A stretch of DNA of 64,000 nt from DATAEK01 sp036258055 (GTDB lineage: Bacteria; Acidobacteriota; Vicinamibacteria; Vicinamibacterales; 2-12-FULL-66-21), in NCBI GenBank assembly GCA_036258055.1, contig DATAEK010000102.1, positions 1 through 64,000 of the forward strand. Direction: 5' to 3'. The notes under the pieces are model-generated. The model did no database searches. It saw only the letters and a list, made by a program, of their open reading frames with translations, and was not told where the DNA came from. Positions 51,575-61,458 of the stretch are shown in pieces. The translations under genes and the position numbers were made by a program. The stretch's first letter is position 1. Each line of letters opens with the position of its first letter.

Positions 51575-52534
51575 TCAGGATGTCGACGCCGCGACACGCG
51601 GGTGAACCCGCGGGGCGACGCGCAGCGCATCGAACGCCACGGCGGTGAGGATGATCGCGCCCTGGAGCGCCCGTTCCCAGTACGCGCTGACGCCGAGGAA
51701 GGTCAAGGCCGGACCGATCATGCCGAGCAACACGACGCCGAGCACCGTTCCGGCCACGGTTCCGCGTCCACCGGCGATCGCGGTGCCGCCTACCACGACG
51801 GCGGCAATGACTTTCATCTCGAGCCCGAGGCCGGCGTTGGACGGGATCTGATTGAAGCGGACGCCATTCAGGATCGCGGCGAGGCCGGTGAAGCCGCCGG
51901 CGATCGCGAAGACCAGCAGCGTCACCATCTCTACACGAAGACCCGCAAGACGCGCGGCGATCGGGTTCGATCCCGTCGCGTAGACCGCTCGGCCTGCGGG
52001 AAGATTGCCCAGCGTCCATGACAAGCCGACTGCGAGCGCGACGGTAATTGCCGCTGCCAGAAACGGGTAGATTGCCTGACTCGATCCCATCCATTGAAAG
52101 CTCGCCGGCAGGTCCTGCACCCATTCGCCCTGAGTCGTCCATCGCAGCCCGTCACGGAGCGCGACCAGCATCGCCAGCGTCACGACGATCGAAGGGATCC
52201 GGGCGTAGGCGACGAGCGCGCCGTTGATCGCCCCAAGCAGCCCGCCCACTGCGCAAACCACGACGACCACGAGCGGCATCGGCATGCCCTCCTTGGCCGT
52301 CAGACCGGCCACCACGCTGCAGATGGCGAATGCCGATCCGACCGAGATGTCGATGTTGCCCATCAGGATCACCAGCGTGGCCCCGAGGGCGACGATGAGG
52401 ACCGGCATGTTGGCGAGGAAGAGGTCCAGCAGGTTGTCACCCGCGAAGAAGGCCGGACGCAGGAGCGCCAGCAGGAGGGCGAACGCAGCGATCGTCGCCG
52501 CCACAGACAGCTCGCGTCGATGCTGCGCTAGCAT
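51575..52534 (-). CDS. ABC sugar transporter permease (RhaP-like)
   Basis: A 319-residue inner-membrane permease with about nine to ten helices, of the RbsC/RhaP branch (LIVALGATLVILMGNIDISV, VGGTAIAGGRGTVAGTVLGV). The start ATG 52534 overlaps the ATPase stop by 7 bp (ATGCTAG). Eighteen bases separate its stop from the start of the permease-receptor fusion. It would form the heterodimeric channel with the permease half of that fusion. Confidence 0.9.
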   Translation of the reverse strand: MLAQHRRELSVAATIAAFALLLALLRPAFFAGDNLLDLFLANMPVLIVALGATLVILMGNIDISVGSAFAICSVVAGLTAKEGMPMPLVVVVVCAVGGLLGAINGALVAYARIPSIVVTLAMLVALRDGLRWTTQGEWVQDLPASFQWMGSSQAIYPFLAAAITVALAVGLSWTLGNLPAGRAVYATGSNPIAARLAGLRVEMVTLLVFAIAGGFTGLAAILNGVRFNQIPSNAGLGLEMKVIAAVVVGGTAIAGGRGTVAGTVLGVVLLGMIGPALTFLGVSAYWERALQGAIILTAVAFDALRVAPRVHPRVAASTS

Positions 52535-54048
52535 CTCCGCTCCGTACTGTCGGCAGACGACGCGTCGCCGAGCGCCAGCGCCAGAATCCGGGCCTGAGTG
52601 GCATCCGCACGTTCGATGACGCCTCGGATCGTGCCCTCGCGCATCACGGCGATCCGATCGCTCATGCCGAGGATCTCGGGGAGCTCCGACGAGATCATCA
52701 GGATCGCCAGCCCCTGCTCGACGAGCTCCTGCATGAGGGCATGGATTTCCGCCTTGGCTCCGACGTCCACGCCCTGGGTGGGTTCGTCGAGGAGCAGAAT
52801 GGTCGGGTTCGTCGACAGCCACCTGGCCAGCGCGACCTTCTGCTGATTGCCGCCCGAGAGCGTGCCGACCGGCGCCTCGACCGAGGGTGTCTTGATTCGA
52901 AACCGCTCGACGTACCGCTGCGCCTGCTTGCGCTCCCGATCGCGATCGATGAGCCCGTTTCTTGCCACGTCATCGAGACTCGCGAGCGTGGTGTTGGACG
53001 CGACCGACATCTCGAGCACGACGCCGTGCTGCCGTCGATCCTCCGGCACGTAGGCGATGCCGGCCTCGATCGCAGCCGCCGGCGAGTGGACGGGAACGGC
53101 CTTGCCGTTCACGACGATGTGCCCGGCGTCAGCCGGCGTCAGGCCGAACACCGTCTCGGCGACCTCGGTGCGCCCCGATCCGACGAGGCCGGCAAGGCCG
53201 ACGATTTCCCCGCGCCGTACGATGAGCGACACGTCGTGGATCCCGGATCCGGAATTGCCAATCGCGCGCAGCTCGAGCGCCGCCTCGCCTGGAACGACCA
53301 GCCGTTTCGGATACACGGAGGCCAGCTCGCGGCCCACCATCAACGCGATCAGCTGAGCGCGAGAGACATCCGCCGTGTCCAGTGTCGCCACGCTCGAGCC
53401 ATCGCGGAGCACGGTGATCCGATTGGCAACGGCGAAGATCTCCTCGAGACGATGCGAGATGTAGATCACGCCATGCCCGCTGTCGCGCAGGGCGGCGACC
53501 ACGCCGAGCAGGTGCTCGACCTCACGGTCGGTCAACGACGCGGTCGGTTCATCCATGATCAGCACACGCGCGTCGGTGCCGAGAGCTTTGGCGATCTCGA
53601 CGAGCTGCTGTTCGGGCATGGTCAGCGTTTCGACCAGACGCTCGGGGTCGATCGCGGCGCCCACGCGCGCGAGCAGGCCGGCGGCCCGACGCGACTGTCC
53701 TCGCCAGTCGATCCGGTGTACCCCGCGGTCGCCCGCGGCGAGCGCGATGTTCTCCGCGACGCTCAGATGGGGAAAGAGCGCGGGCTGCTGGTAGATCGCG
53801 GCGATGCCCCGCGCGCGAGAGGATGCGGGGTCGATGTGATCCACGGTCTGACCCGCGATCCGCAGGTTTCCGCCGTCCGCCTCCTCGGCGCCCGTGACGA
53901 TCTTGATGAACGTCGATTTCCCGGCGCCGTTTTCGCCGACGAGCGCGTGAACCTCGCCCGGGCGGAGCTCGAACGAGACGCCCTGGAGCGCCCGGATGCC
54001 GGCAAAGGATTTTGTGATGGCTGTAGCTTCGAGCAGCGGGCCCGGCAC
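52528..54048 (-). CDS. ABC sugar transporter ATP-binding protein with two ATPase domains
   Basis: A 506-residue ATPase of the RbsA/RhaT type with two nucleotide domains. The first has Walker A GENGAGKS (38-45) and Walker B VLIMDEPTASLT, but its signature region is altered (TMPEQQLVEIAKAL). The second has the LSGGNQQK signature and LLLDEPTQGVDVG, but its P-loop region is GLVGSGRTEV, the usual asymmetry of this family. It powers sugar import. Start GTG 54048, 53 bp after the amidohydrolase stop. Confidence 0.92.
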   Translation of the reverse strand: MPGPLLEATAITKSFAGIRALQGVSFELRPGEVHALVGENGAGKSTFIKIVTGAEEADGGNLRIAGQTVDHIDPASSRARGIAAIYQQPALFPHLSVAENIALAAGDRGVHRIDWRGQSRRAAGLLARVGAAIDPERLVETLTMPEQQLVEIAKALGTDARVLIMDEPTASLTDREVEHLLGVVAALRDSGHGVIYISHRLEEIFAVANRITVLRDGSSVATLDTADVSRAQLIALMVGRELASVYPKRLVVPGEAALELRAIGNSGSGIHDVSLIVRRGEIVGLAGLVGSGRTEVAETVFGLTPADAGHIVVNGKAVPVHSPAAAIEAGIAYVPEDRRQHGVVLEMSVASNTTLASLDDVARNGLIDRDRERKQAQRYVERFRIKTPSVEAPVGTLSGGNQQKVALARWLSTNPTILLLDEPTQGVDVGAKAEIHALMQELVEQGLAILMISSELPEILGMSDRIAVMREGTIRGVIERADATQARILALALGDASSADSTERRC

Positions 54049-54101
54049 GGATCACCCGGCGAGGATGTTACCGCAAGAGCATGGCGCCGCGCGGTCCTCG
54101 C

Positions 54102-56057
54102 TCACAGGTCGACGTAGTCTCCGTCGACCATCGCATCCGGCGTTGCGCCGAATCGTTCGAGCAACTCCATGATGATGGTCGCCTTGTCCTGTGCGTCGCG
54201 GCGGGACCAGGTCCGAGACTTCACCTCGAGGAAGCATCCCTCCAGGGGATCCATCAGGCTGTCGACGTGGACGTAGAACTGGACTCCGCGGTAGACCACC
54301 TGCCAGCGTCGCCGGTCCTTCTCGACCTCGCGCTCGCGCGCAGGTTTGAAGTACTCGCGATAGAACCGAGGCGAGTGGGTCGCCGGGGCGAAGAACCGCG
54401 AGCGGACGAGCAGCACGGATCCGAACGCCGCTTCGCGTGACGGCCCGGTCAGCGTCAGCCTCGCCCTCACGCTCGTCACTTTGTCCTCTTCGTCGAGGAA
54501 CTCGTCCTCGCGATAACGCAGGCGACCCTGGTTGGGATCATCGAAGAAAAAGTAGATGTCGTACTGGTGGTAGTGGACAGCGCGGATTACTGTGAAGTCG
54601 TCTCCGTCAAGCTCCTTCACAACGGGCTCAGGAGAGCCGAGGCGCGCTTTGACCTGCACCTCGAAACTCTCCTGCTCCGCCGCGCCGCCAATGGCGATGA
54701 GCTTCTGCAGGACGCTCTGCTCCCTCGCGATCAGAAACGTGTCGATGCGCCGCGCGACGTCGCGCGCGCCGGCTTGAAGCGCATCCTCGTCGAGCGTCAA
54801 CAACCGGCGATCGCGCATGAGCCATTTGCCATCGCACATCACGTCGATGACGTCAGTGGACTTTGCCGCGTAGACGAGCTGCGAGTACACCGCGTTGGGG
54901 TCCCGGCCAAATCGAGGCAGGCTGTGCGTGCGTTCGAGGTCGACGACCACGAGGTCGGCGCGTTTGCCCGGCTCGATCGAACCGGTGATGTCACCGAGGT
55001 GAACCGCGCGCGCGCCGAGGCGTGTGGCCATCGCCAGCGCCTGGCGTGCCGGCAGCACGGTGGGATCGCCGGCCGTGGCCTTCGCCAGCAGCGCCGCGAG
55101 CCGCATCTCCTCGAACATGTCGAGATCGTTGTTCGACGCGGCGCCATCGGTCCCGATGCCGACGTTGAGGCCGAGAGCCAGCATCCTCGCGGCTGGCGCG
55201 GTGCCCGACGCGAGCTTCAGATTGCTCGTCGGATTGTGCGCGATGCCAGCGCCCGCGTCCTTGAGCGCCCGCATCTCGCCTTCGTCCACATGCACGCAGT
55301 GGGCCGCGAGCACACGCGCGTCGAACATGCGCTGCTTCTTGACCCAGGGTATGACCGGCATGCCGTGCTCGCGCCGCGACTGCTCGACCTCGAATGAGGT
55401 TTCGGCAAGATGCGTGTGGAGCGGTACGTCGAATTCGGTGGCGAGGTCGGCACAGGCACGAAGGATCTCTACGGTACAGGTGTAGGGCGCGTGCGGCGCC
55501 GGGCCGGGCACGACGAGCGGATGGCCTCTCCAGCGCGCGATGAACTCACGCGCGCGAGCCAGGGAGTCCTCGAAACTGGCCGCGTCAGGCGCCGGGAATT
55601 TGAGGATCGTCTGCGCGCAGAACGCGCGCAGGCCGGCGGATGCCGCCGCCTCGGCCACGGCATCCTCGAAGTAGTACATGTCCGCAAAGCACGTCGTCCC
55701 GGAGCGGATCATCTCGGCGCAGGCGAGCTTCGTCCCGAGCGCGACGAAGTCGGGGCGGACGAACTCCCGCTCGACCGGCATCATGTAGCCCATCAACCAG
55801 ACGTCGAGACGCAGGTCGTCGGCCAGGCCGCGCAGCAGCGTCATCGGCGCGTGCGTGTGGGCGTTGACGAGCCCGGGCATCACCACGCGTCCGCCGCAAT
55901 CGAGGACTTCTGCTGCGTCGTACTCCGCCTCGATGTGACCGGCCGCAAGGATCGATGATCCCTTCACGGCCACCGCCCCACCCTGGTACGCGGTGAACGC
56001 ATCGTCCATGGTGAGGACGTGTGCGTTGGTCAGCAGGAGATCGCAGGGCGTTGGCAT
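54102..56057 (-). CDS. Amidohydrolase fused to a C-terminal CYTH-like domain
   Basis: About 651 residues (ATG 56057; a GTG at 56090 would overlap the antiporter stop by 14 bp). The first 440 residues are a metal-dependent amidohydrolase of the SAH/MTA deaminase type (NAHTHAPMTLLRGLADDL, THLAETSFE, GIGTDGAASNNDLDMFEEMR). The last 200 residues look like a CYTH/triphosphate-tunnel domain: EVQVKARL near its start (one Glu of the ExExK motif is Gln), YDIYFFFDDPNQGRLRYRED, and FLEVKSRTWSRRDAQDK. CYTH proteins bind triphosphates or adenylates. The substrate of the fusion is unknown. Confidence 0.85.
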   Translation of the reverse strand: MPTPCDLLLTNAHVLTMDDAFTAYQGGAVAVKGSSILAAGHIEAEYDAAEVLDCGGRVVMPGLVNAHTHAPMTLLRGLADDLRLDVWLMGYMMPVEREFVRPDFVALGTKLACAEMIRSGTTCFADMYYFEDAVAEAAASAGLRAFCAQTILKFPAPDAASFEDSLARAREFIARWRGHPLVVPGPAPHAPYTCTVEILRACADLATEFDVPLHTHLAETSFEVEQSRREHGMPVIPWVKKQRMFDARVLAAHCVHVDEGEMRALKDAGAGIAHNPTSNLKLASGTAPAARMLALGLNVGIGTDGAASNNDLDMFEEMRLAALLAKATAGDPTVLPARQALAMATRLGARAVHLGDITGSIEPGKRADLVVVDLERTHSLPRFGRDPNAVYSQLVYAAKSTDVIDVMCDGKWLMRDRRLLTLDEDALQAGARDVARRIDTFLIAREQSVLQKLIAIGGAAEQESFEVQVKARLGSPEPVVKELDGDDFTVIRAVHYHQYDIYFFFDDPNQGRLRYREDEFLDEEDKVTSVRARLTLTGPSREAAFGSVLLVRSRFFAPATHSPRFYREYFKPAREREVEKDRRRWQVVYRGVQFYVHVDSLMDPLEGCFLEVKSRTWSRRDAQDKATIIMELLERFGATPDAMVDGDYVDL

Positions 56058-56076
56058 GGCGGTCACCGGGACGTCT

Positions 56077-58038
56077 TCAGGCTCCCTCACTCAGACGTTG
56101 ACGGGCCAGCAGGATGTCGCTCTCGTCTCCGACGAGGTAGAGCACATCGGCGGTCTCGATCGTGTCGTCGGGTGACAGCGACGTCATGTAGCGGGCGCCG
56201 CGCTGGATCGCCAGAATCGTCGCGCCGGTTCTCGCGCGCAAGCTGATCTCGGCGACCGTTCGTCCGATCGCCCAGTGCCCGGAGTCGACACGGTGCGAGG
56301 ACACGGGCATGCGCCGGATGGCGTCGGGGAGCGACTGGAGCAGGGTTTGCGGTGCGCGTACGGGACGCAACGACACGGACTCGCGCCGGAACACGTCGAG
56401 CAGCGGCTCGATGACGTTCCCGGCGATCTGGAGTCGCGCCAGCAACTGGGCCACGACCTCGAGCGATGCCTCCAGTTCCTCGGCAACAGCAACGGTCGCT
56501 CCAGCGGCCTGCAGGCGCTCCGCCTCCTGGCGGTAGCGCGAGCGGATGACGATCGGGATTGTCGGCGACAGCTGCCTGACCGCCGTGACCATCCGCAGCG
56601 CCGCGTCCGGATCGCTCACCAGGCTGACGATCGCCAGGGCGCTCTCGATTCCCGCGGCGCGAAGACTCTCCGGACTCGACGCATCACCGTAGAAAATGCG
56701 CTCGCCCTCGGCCTTCGCTCGCTGAACCGTGACGCCGTTCAACTCGAGGATCAGATACGGAACTCCGAGGTCGTGCAGCGCGCGAGCGACGAGCTGACCG
56801 CCGACGCCGAAACCCAGCACGATCACGTGCCCCGAAATGGCGGGAATGCCTTCGACGGCCGCGCCGGGGTCGCGTACGCGTGTGCGAACCCACGCCCCGA
56901 CCGCAGGTGCCGCAGCCAGCAGCGATGGCGTCGCCATCATGGTCGCGACGCTTGCCCCAAGCAGCGTCTGCCACCAGCCCGCCGGAAGCAAGCCGCTGTC
57001 GACGCCAGCACGTCCCAGGATGAAGGAGAACTCCCCGACCTGCGCCAGGCCGATGCCGGAGGTAACCGCAACCCGCAGCGGCGTCATCGCTGCGACGAGT
57101 GCGGCGGTCGCCATGACGGCTTTTGCGAGGATGATGGCTGCAGCCACCGCGATCACGAGTGGCAGCCGCTGCAGAACCATCGGCAGGTCAATCAACATGC
57201 CCAGCGTAATGAAGAAGAGGCCGGCCAGCACGTCACGCACCGGGCGGACCTCCGCGTATGCCTGATGACTGAACTCGCTCTCAGCGAGCACCAGCCCGGC
57301 CAGGAATGCGCCAATGGCCATCGATAGCCCCACGAGCGAGCCGAGCCACGCCATGCCGACGCTGGCGACCAGGATGGCGAGAGGAAACGCCTCAGGGCGG
57401 CGGCTCGCCGTCACGAAGCGCAGCAGTGGCGGAAGGAGCAGACGGCTCGCGCCGGCGACGGCAGCAATCGCGAGCACCGCGCGGCCAACGACCATCGGGA
57501 CCGCTGACACCGGCGTGCGTCCGGACAGAATCGGCACGAGCAGGAGGAGCACGACGATCGCGAGATCCTGAAGCAGCAGGATACCGACCGTGAGCCGGCC
57601 GTGCGGAGCCGACAGCCGGTTCCTCTCGACCAGCCCTTTGAGCACGATCGCCGTGCTCGACAGCGCGACGAACAGCCCGATGAAGATTGCGAGCGGCATC
57701 GTGGTCCGCACGACGATGACGAGAAAGAACGCGACGGCGATTGCCGTCCCGACAATCTGCAGCGTACCGGCCACGACAATGGTTCGCCAGATCTGCCGCA
57801 TCGCCGCCAGCGAGAAATCCAGGCCGACGGTGAAGAGGAGAAGGACGACGCCCAGTTCAGCGAGCATCTCTACTTCTTCGGCGGTCTTGAAAATCCCCAT
57901 GACGCTCGGCCCTGCTGCGACGCCGGCGATCATCAACGCGACGATCGTCGGCACCCGAGCGCGGGCGAGCGTCACGACGAATAAGAGGGCGATGCCGTAG
58001 GTGAGGACGAGGTTCGCGACCAGAGAGTGCTCAGCCAT
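56077..58038 (-). CDS. KefB-like monovalent cation:proton antiporter
   Basis: A 653-residue CPA2 antiporter. Residues 1 to about 385 form about twelve helices (GVVLLLFTVGLDFSL, GLFVALSSTAIVLKGL, GIGLAQVGEFSFIL). A TrkA-N Rossmann domain follows (GHVIVLGFGVGGQLVARALH), then a TrkA-C domain at the end (AEISLRARTGATILAIQRGA). It exports K+ or Na+ in exchange for protons under nucleotide control. It is first in a run with the amidohydrolase and the sugar ABC transporter, but a direct role in sugar uptake is not implied. Confidence 0.92.
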   Translation of the reverse strand: MAEHSLVANLVLTYGIALLFVVTLARARVPTIVALMIAGVAAGPSVMGIFKTAEEVEMLAELGVVLLLFTVGLDFSLAAMRQIWRTIVVAGTLQIVGTAIAVAFFLVIVVRTTMPLAIFIGLFVALSSTAIVLKGLVERNRLSAPHGRLTVGILLLQDLAIVVLLLLVPILSGRTPVSAVPMVVGRAVLAIAAVAGASRLLLPPLLRFVTASRRPEAFPLAILVASVGMAWLGSLVGLSMAIGAFLAGLVLAESEFSHQAYAEVRPVRDVLAGLFFITLGMLIDLPMVLQRLPLVIAVAAAIILAKAVMATAALVAAMTPLRVAVTSGIGLAQVGEFSFILGRAGVDSGLLPAGWWQTLLGASVATMMATPSLLAAAPAVGAWVRTRVRDPGAAVEGIPAISGHVIVLGFGVGGQLVARALHDLGVPYLILELNGVTVQRAKAEGERIFYGDASSPESLRAAGIESALAIVSLVSDPDAALRMVTAVRQLSPTIPIVIRSRYRQEAERLQAAGATVAVAEELEASLEVVAQLLARLQIAGNVIEPLLDVFRRESVSLRPVRAPQTLLQSLPDAIRRMPVSSHRVDSGHWAIGRTVAEISLRARTGATILAIQRGARYMTSLSPDDTIETADVLYLVGDESDILLARQRLSEGA

Positions 58039-58241
58039 CAGCTAGGCGGAGCGTACTGGCTATGGCAGGTGCGCGTCCAGCGGATGCGTGAGACCTTCGG
58101 ATGTTTATGAGAAAACGGTCTTCAACACGGTGACGCGAAGACACCGAGCGTCGTCAAATCGACATCACGAGCCGGTCACGCCGCGCATTGCGCCTGGCGG
58201 CAGCCGCAGGCCGGCGCGTGACCGGCGGGCCAACCTGTTGA

Positions 58242-58308
58242 CTCCGTGATCTCCGCGACCTCCGTGTAGAGATCCTCCGCGATCTCCGCCACCTCCGACG
58301 ATCTCTAC
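58242..58308. repeat. CTCCG words at 9-bp spacing
   Basis: CTCCG starts at 58242, 58251, 58260, 58275, 58284 and 58293, giving intervals 9, 9, 15, 9, 9. The third-to-fourth gap holds GTAGAGATC (58266-58274), which is repeated inverted as GATCTCTAC (58300-58308) at the RND pump's stop codon. The array lies in the 266-bp spacer between the pump and the antiporter start; the rest of that spacer shows no ORF. A related CACGGTGACGCGAAGACACCGAG string is at 58126-58148. Confidence 0.65.
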
Positions 58309-61300
58309 GACTTCGGCAACACGAAATCCGGCGGGCGGCCGACGGGCTCTGAGGTCGGCGCGTGTGCGGCGGCGACGGCGGGGACGGCGGCCTTGCGGCG
58401 GCGCCGGAGCCGATCCTGCAACTTCTCCATGTAGACGTAGAAGACCGGCGTGACGTAGAGCGTCAGCGTCTGCGAGACGACGAGGCCGCCGACGACCGCC
58501 AAGCCGAGCGGGCGACGCGCTTCGGCGCCGGCGCCCCATCCGAGCGCGATCGGCAGCGTCCCCATCAACGCGGCCATCGTCGTCATCATGATCGGTCGGA
58601 AGCGGACGAGGCACGCTTCGTAAATGGCTTCCTCCGCGCTGGCCTGACGCTCGCGCCGCGCTTCCACGGCGAAGTCCACCATCATGATGCCGTTCTTCTT
58701 CACCAGGCCGACCAGCATGATGACGCCGACGAACGCGTAGATGTTCAGGTCCTGATGGAAGATCAGGAGCGTCAGGAGCGCCCCGAAGCCTGCGGCCGGA
58801 AGGCCGGAGAGAATCGTCAGCGGATGGATGAAGCTCTCGTAGAGCACCCCGAGGACGACGTAGATCACGAAGATGGCGAGCGCGAGGATCCAGCCGAGCC
58901 CGCGCATCGAGTCCTGGAACGCCTGGGCGGTGCCCTGGAAGCTGCCCGAAATGGTCCCGGGCAGCACCTGGATGGCCGCCCGCTGGACGCCGGCGACCGC
59001 GTCGCCGAGCGCGACACCCGGCTTCAGGTTGAACGACAAGGTGACCGACGGCAGCTGTCCGGTGTGGTTGACCGACTGCGGCCCGACGGTCTGGCGCGTT
59101 TCGACGACGGTCGAGAGCGGAACCAGCTTTCCGCCCGGCGCCTGCACGTACAACATCGAAAGCGCCGCCGGATCGCGCTGGTATCTCGGGGCGACCTGCA
59201 TGATGACCTGGTACTGGTCCTCCGGCGCGAGAATCTGCGACACCTGACGGGTGCCGTACGCGGAGTTGAGCGCGGACTCGACCTGATCGACGGTCAGACC
59301 CAGGGCGGCGATCTGGGCACGATCGAGATCGACCGACACCTGCGGGTTCTTGATCTGCAGGTCCGACGAGATGTCCTGAATCCCTTCGACGGTGTGCAGC
59401 GCGGCCTCGAAGAGCGGCGCGACGCGATAGAGCTCGTCGGTGTCGGGCCCCTGCAGCGTGTACTGATACTGGCTGCGCGTCTGCATGCCGCCCAGGCGGA
59501 TCGACGGCGGGTTCGACAGGAACACTCTGATCCCCGGCAGCCGCGCGAACTTCGGCCGCAGCTCCTCGGCGATCTCGTCGGCCGTCAGCGTGCGTTCATG
59601 CCGGGGTTTCAGGTCGACATTGAGCCGGCCGCCACCGAATCCGCCGACGTTGGCCGTGTAGCCGGCCACGTTGGGATCCTCGCTCAGGATCTTCATCACC
59701 GCCTTGGTGTGATCGAGGAGCGCCTCGTAGCCGATCCCTTGCGCCGCCTCGATCTGGCCGTTCAACTGGCCGGTATCCACGCTGGGAATGAAGCCCGTGG
59801 GCACCATCGAGAATAGTTGGATGGTACCGATGAGGAGCAGGAGGGAGACCAGCATCGTCACCGCTCGGAAGCGGATCGTCTGGCGCAGCGACCATGCGTA
59901 GGTGCGAAGCGACCCCTCGAACAGACGCTCGATGACGTTGTACAGAAATCCGTGGCGGACGCCGTGCAGTGGTTTCAGGAACCGGCTGCAGAGCATCGGC
60001 GTGAGCGTCAGCGACACGAGACCCGAGACGAGAATCGCCGCGGCGATCGTCACCGCGAACTCGTGCATCAATCGACCCACCACCCCGCCCATGAAGAGCA
60101 CGGGAATGAAGACCGCCGCGAGCGAGACCGTCATCGAGACGATGGTGAACGCGATCTCCTTGGAGCCGTCGAGGGCGGCCTGCAGCCGCGACTTGCCCAT
60201 CTCCATGTGCCGGACGATGTTCTCCAGCATGACGATCGCATCGTCGACGACGAACCCGACCGAGAGCGTCAGGGCCATCAGGGAGAGGTTGTCGAGGCTG
60301 TACCCGAAGACCCACATCACCGCGAACGTGCCGACGATCGAGAACGGCAGCGCCAGACTCGGGATGATCGTCGCGGACAGGTTGCGCAGGAACAGGAAGA
60401 TCACGAGCACGACCAGGAAAACCGTCAAGAGCAGCGTGAACTTGACGTCCTCGACGGACTCCCGGATCGAAACCGATCGATCGCTGCGGACCGCGAGCGC
60501 GACGGCGGCGGGCAACTGCTCCGAGAGCTGCGGCAGCAGCTCCTTGACCCGATCCACGACCTCGACGGTGTTGGTGCCCGGCTGCCTCTGAATGGCGAGG
60601 TAGATGGTGCGCGTGCCGTTGTACCAGCTCGCCGACTTGTCGTTCTCCACGCCGTCGTAGACGTGAGCGATCTCGTTGAGGTAGACCGGACTGCCGTTGC
60701 GATAGCTGACCACGACGTTCTCGTACGCCTCGGCCTCGGTGAGCTGACCGCTCACGTCGACGACGAAGTTGCGGTCGGGCCCGTACAGAATGCCCGTCGG
60801 CCGGTTCGAATTCGCCGATGAAATCGCCTGCGCCACCTGATCGATGCCGATCTGCCGCGCCGCCAGCTGCGTTGGATCGACGTCGACGCGCACCGCGTAC
60901 TTCTGCGCGCCGAACACGTTCACCTGCGCCACGCCGGAGACCATCGAGAGCCGCTGGGCGAGGAGGCTGTCCGCGTAGCGATTGACCTGGGACAGGGGCA
61001 ACGTCGACGAGCTCAGCGTGAGGAACATCACCGGCGCGTCCGCCGGGTTCACTTTCTGAAAGCTGGGAGGCGCCGGCATGCCCGGCGGCATCGATCGCGA
61101 CGCACGCGCAATCATCGACTGAACGTCCTGCGCGGCTGCGTCGATGTTGCGGCTGAGATCGAACTGCAGCGTGATGTTCGTGCTGCCTTGGGTGTTGCTC
61201 GAGCTGATCGACGTCACCCCGGAAATCGTCGAGAACTGTTTCTCGAGCGGCGTGGCGACAGACGAGGCCATCGTCTCGGGACTGGCGCCAGGCAGGTTCG

Positions 61301-61445
61301 CGTTCACCTGAATCGTCGGGAAGTCGACCGTCGGCAGGTCGCTGACGGGCAGCAGCCGATAGCTCATCGCCCCGAAGATGAGGATCGACACCACGAGCAG
61401 CGTCGTCGCGACGGGCCGGCGTATGAACGGTTCTGCGAAGTTCAT
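58305..61445 (-). CDS. RND efflux pump, HAE1/AcrB type
   Basis: A 1046-residue inner-membrane RND transporter. ATG 61445 follows GAGGGAAGACC and gives the standard MNFAEPFIRRPVATTLLVVS start. The proton-relay aspartates are in VGFVVDDAIVMLENIVRH, and the lysine is in VGLVKKNGIMMVDFA. Periplasmic pore loops and about twelve helices match AcrB/MdtB. It exports hydrophobic drugs, dyes or metabolites by proton motive force with the adaptor encoded 13 bp upstream and an outer-membrane channel not seen here. Confidence 0.95.
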   Translation of the reverse strand: MNFAEPFIRRPVATTLLVVSILIFGAMSYRLLPVSDLPTVDFPTIQVNANLPGASPETMASSVATPLEKQFSTISGVTSISSSNTQGSTNITLQFDLSRNIDAAAQDVQSMIARASRSMPPGMPAPPSFQKVNPADAPVMFLTLSSSTLPLSQVNRYADSLLAQRLSMVSGVAQVNVFGAQKYAVRVDVDPTQLAARQIGIDQVAQAISSANSNRPTGILYGPDRNFVVDVSGQLTEAEAYENVVVSYRNGSPVYLNEIAHVYDGVENDKSASWYNGTRTIYLAIQRQPGTNTVEVVDRVKELLPQLSEQLPAAVALAVRSDRSVSIRESVEDVKFTLLLTVFLVVLVIFLFLRNLSATIIPSLALPFSIVGTFAVMWVFGYSLDNLSLMALTLSVGFVVDDAIVMLENIVRHMEMGKSRLQAALDGSKEIAFTIVSMTVSLAAVFIPVLFMGGVVGRLMHEFAVTIAAAILVSGLVSLTLTPMLCSRFLKPLHGVRHGFLYNVIERLFEGSLRTYAWSLRQTIRFRAVTMLVSLLLLIGTIQLFSMVPTGFIPSVDTGQLNGQIEAAQGIGYEALLDHTKAVMKILSEDPNVAGYTANVGGFGGGRLNVDLKPRHERTLTADEIAEELRPKFARLPGIRVFLSNPPSIRLGGMQTRSQYQYTLQGPDTDELYRVAPLFEAALHTVEGIQDISSDLQIKNPQVSVDLDRAQIAALGLTVDQVESALNSAYGTRQVSQILAPEDQYQVIMQVAPRYQRDPAALSMLYVQAPGGKLVPLSTVVETRQTVGPQSVNHTGQLPSVTLSFNLKPGVALGDAVAGVQRAAIQVLPGTISGSFQGTAQAFQDSMRGLGWILALAIFVIYVVLGVLYESFIHPLTILSGLPAAGFGALLTLLIFHQDLNIYAFVGVIMLVGLVKKNGIMMVDFAVEARRERQASAEEAIYEACLVRFRPIMMTTMAALMGTLPIALGWGAGAEARRPLGLAVVGGLVVSQTLTLYVTPVFYVYMEKLQDRLRRRRKAAVPAVAAAHAPTSEPVGRPPDFVLPKS

Positions 61446-61458
61446 GGTCTTCCCTCTG

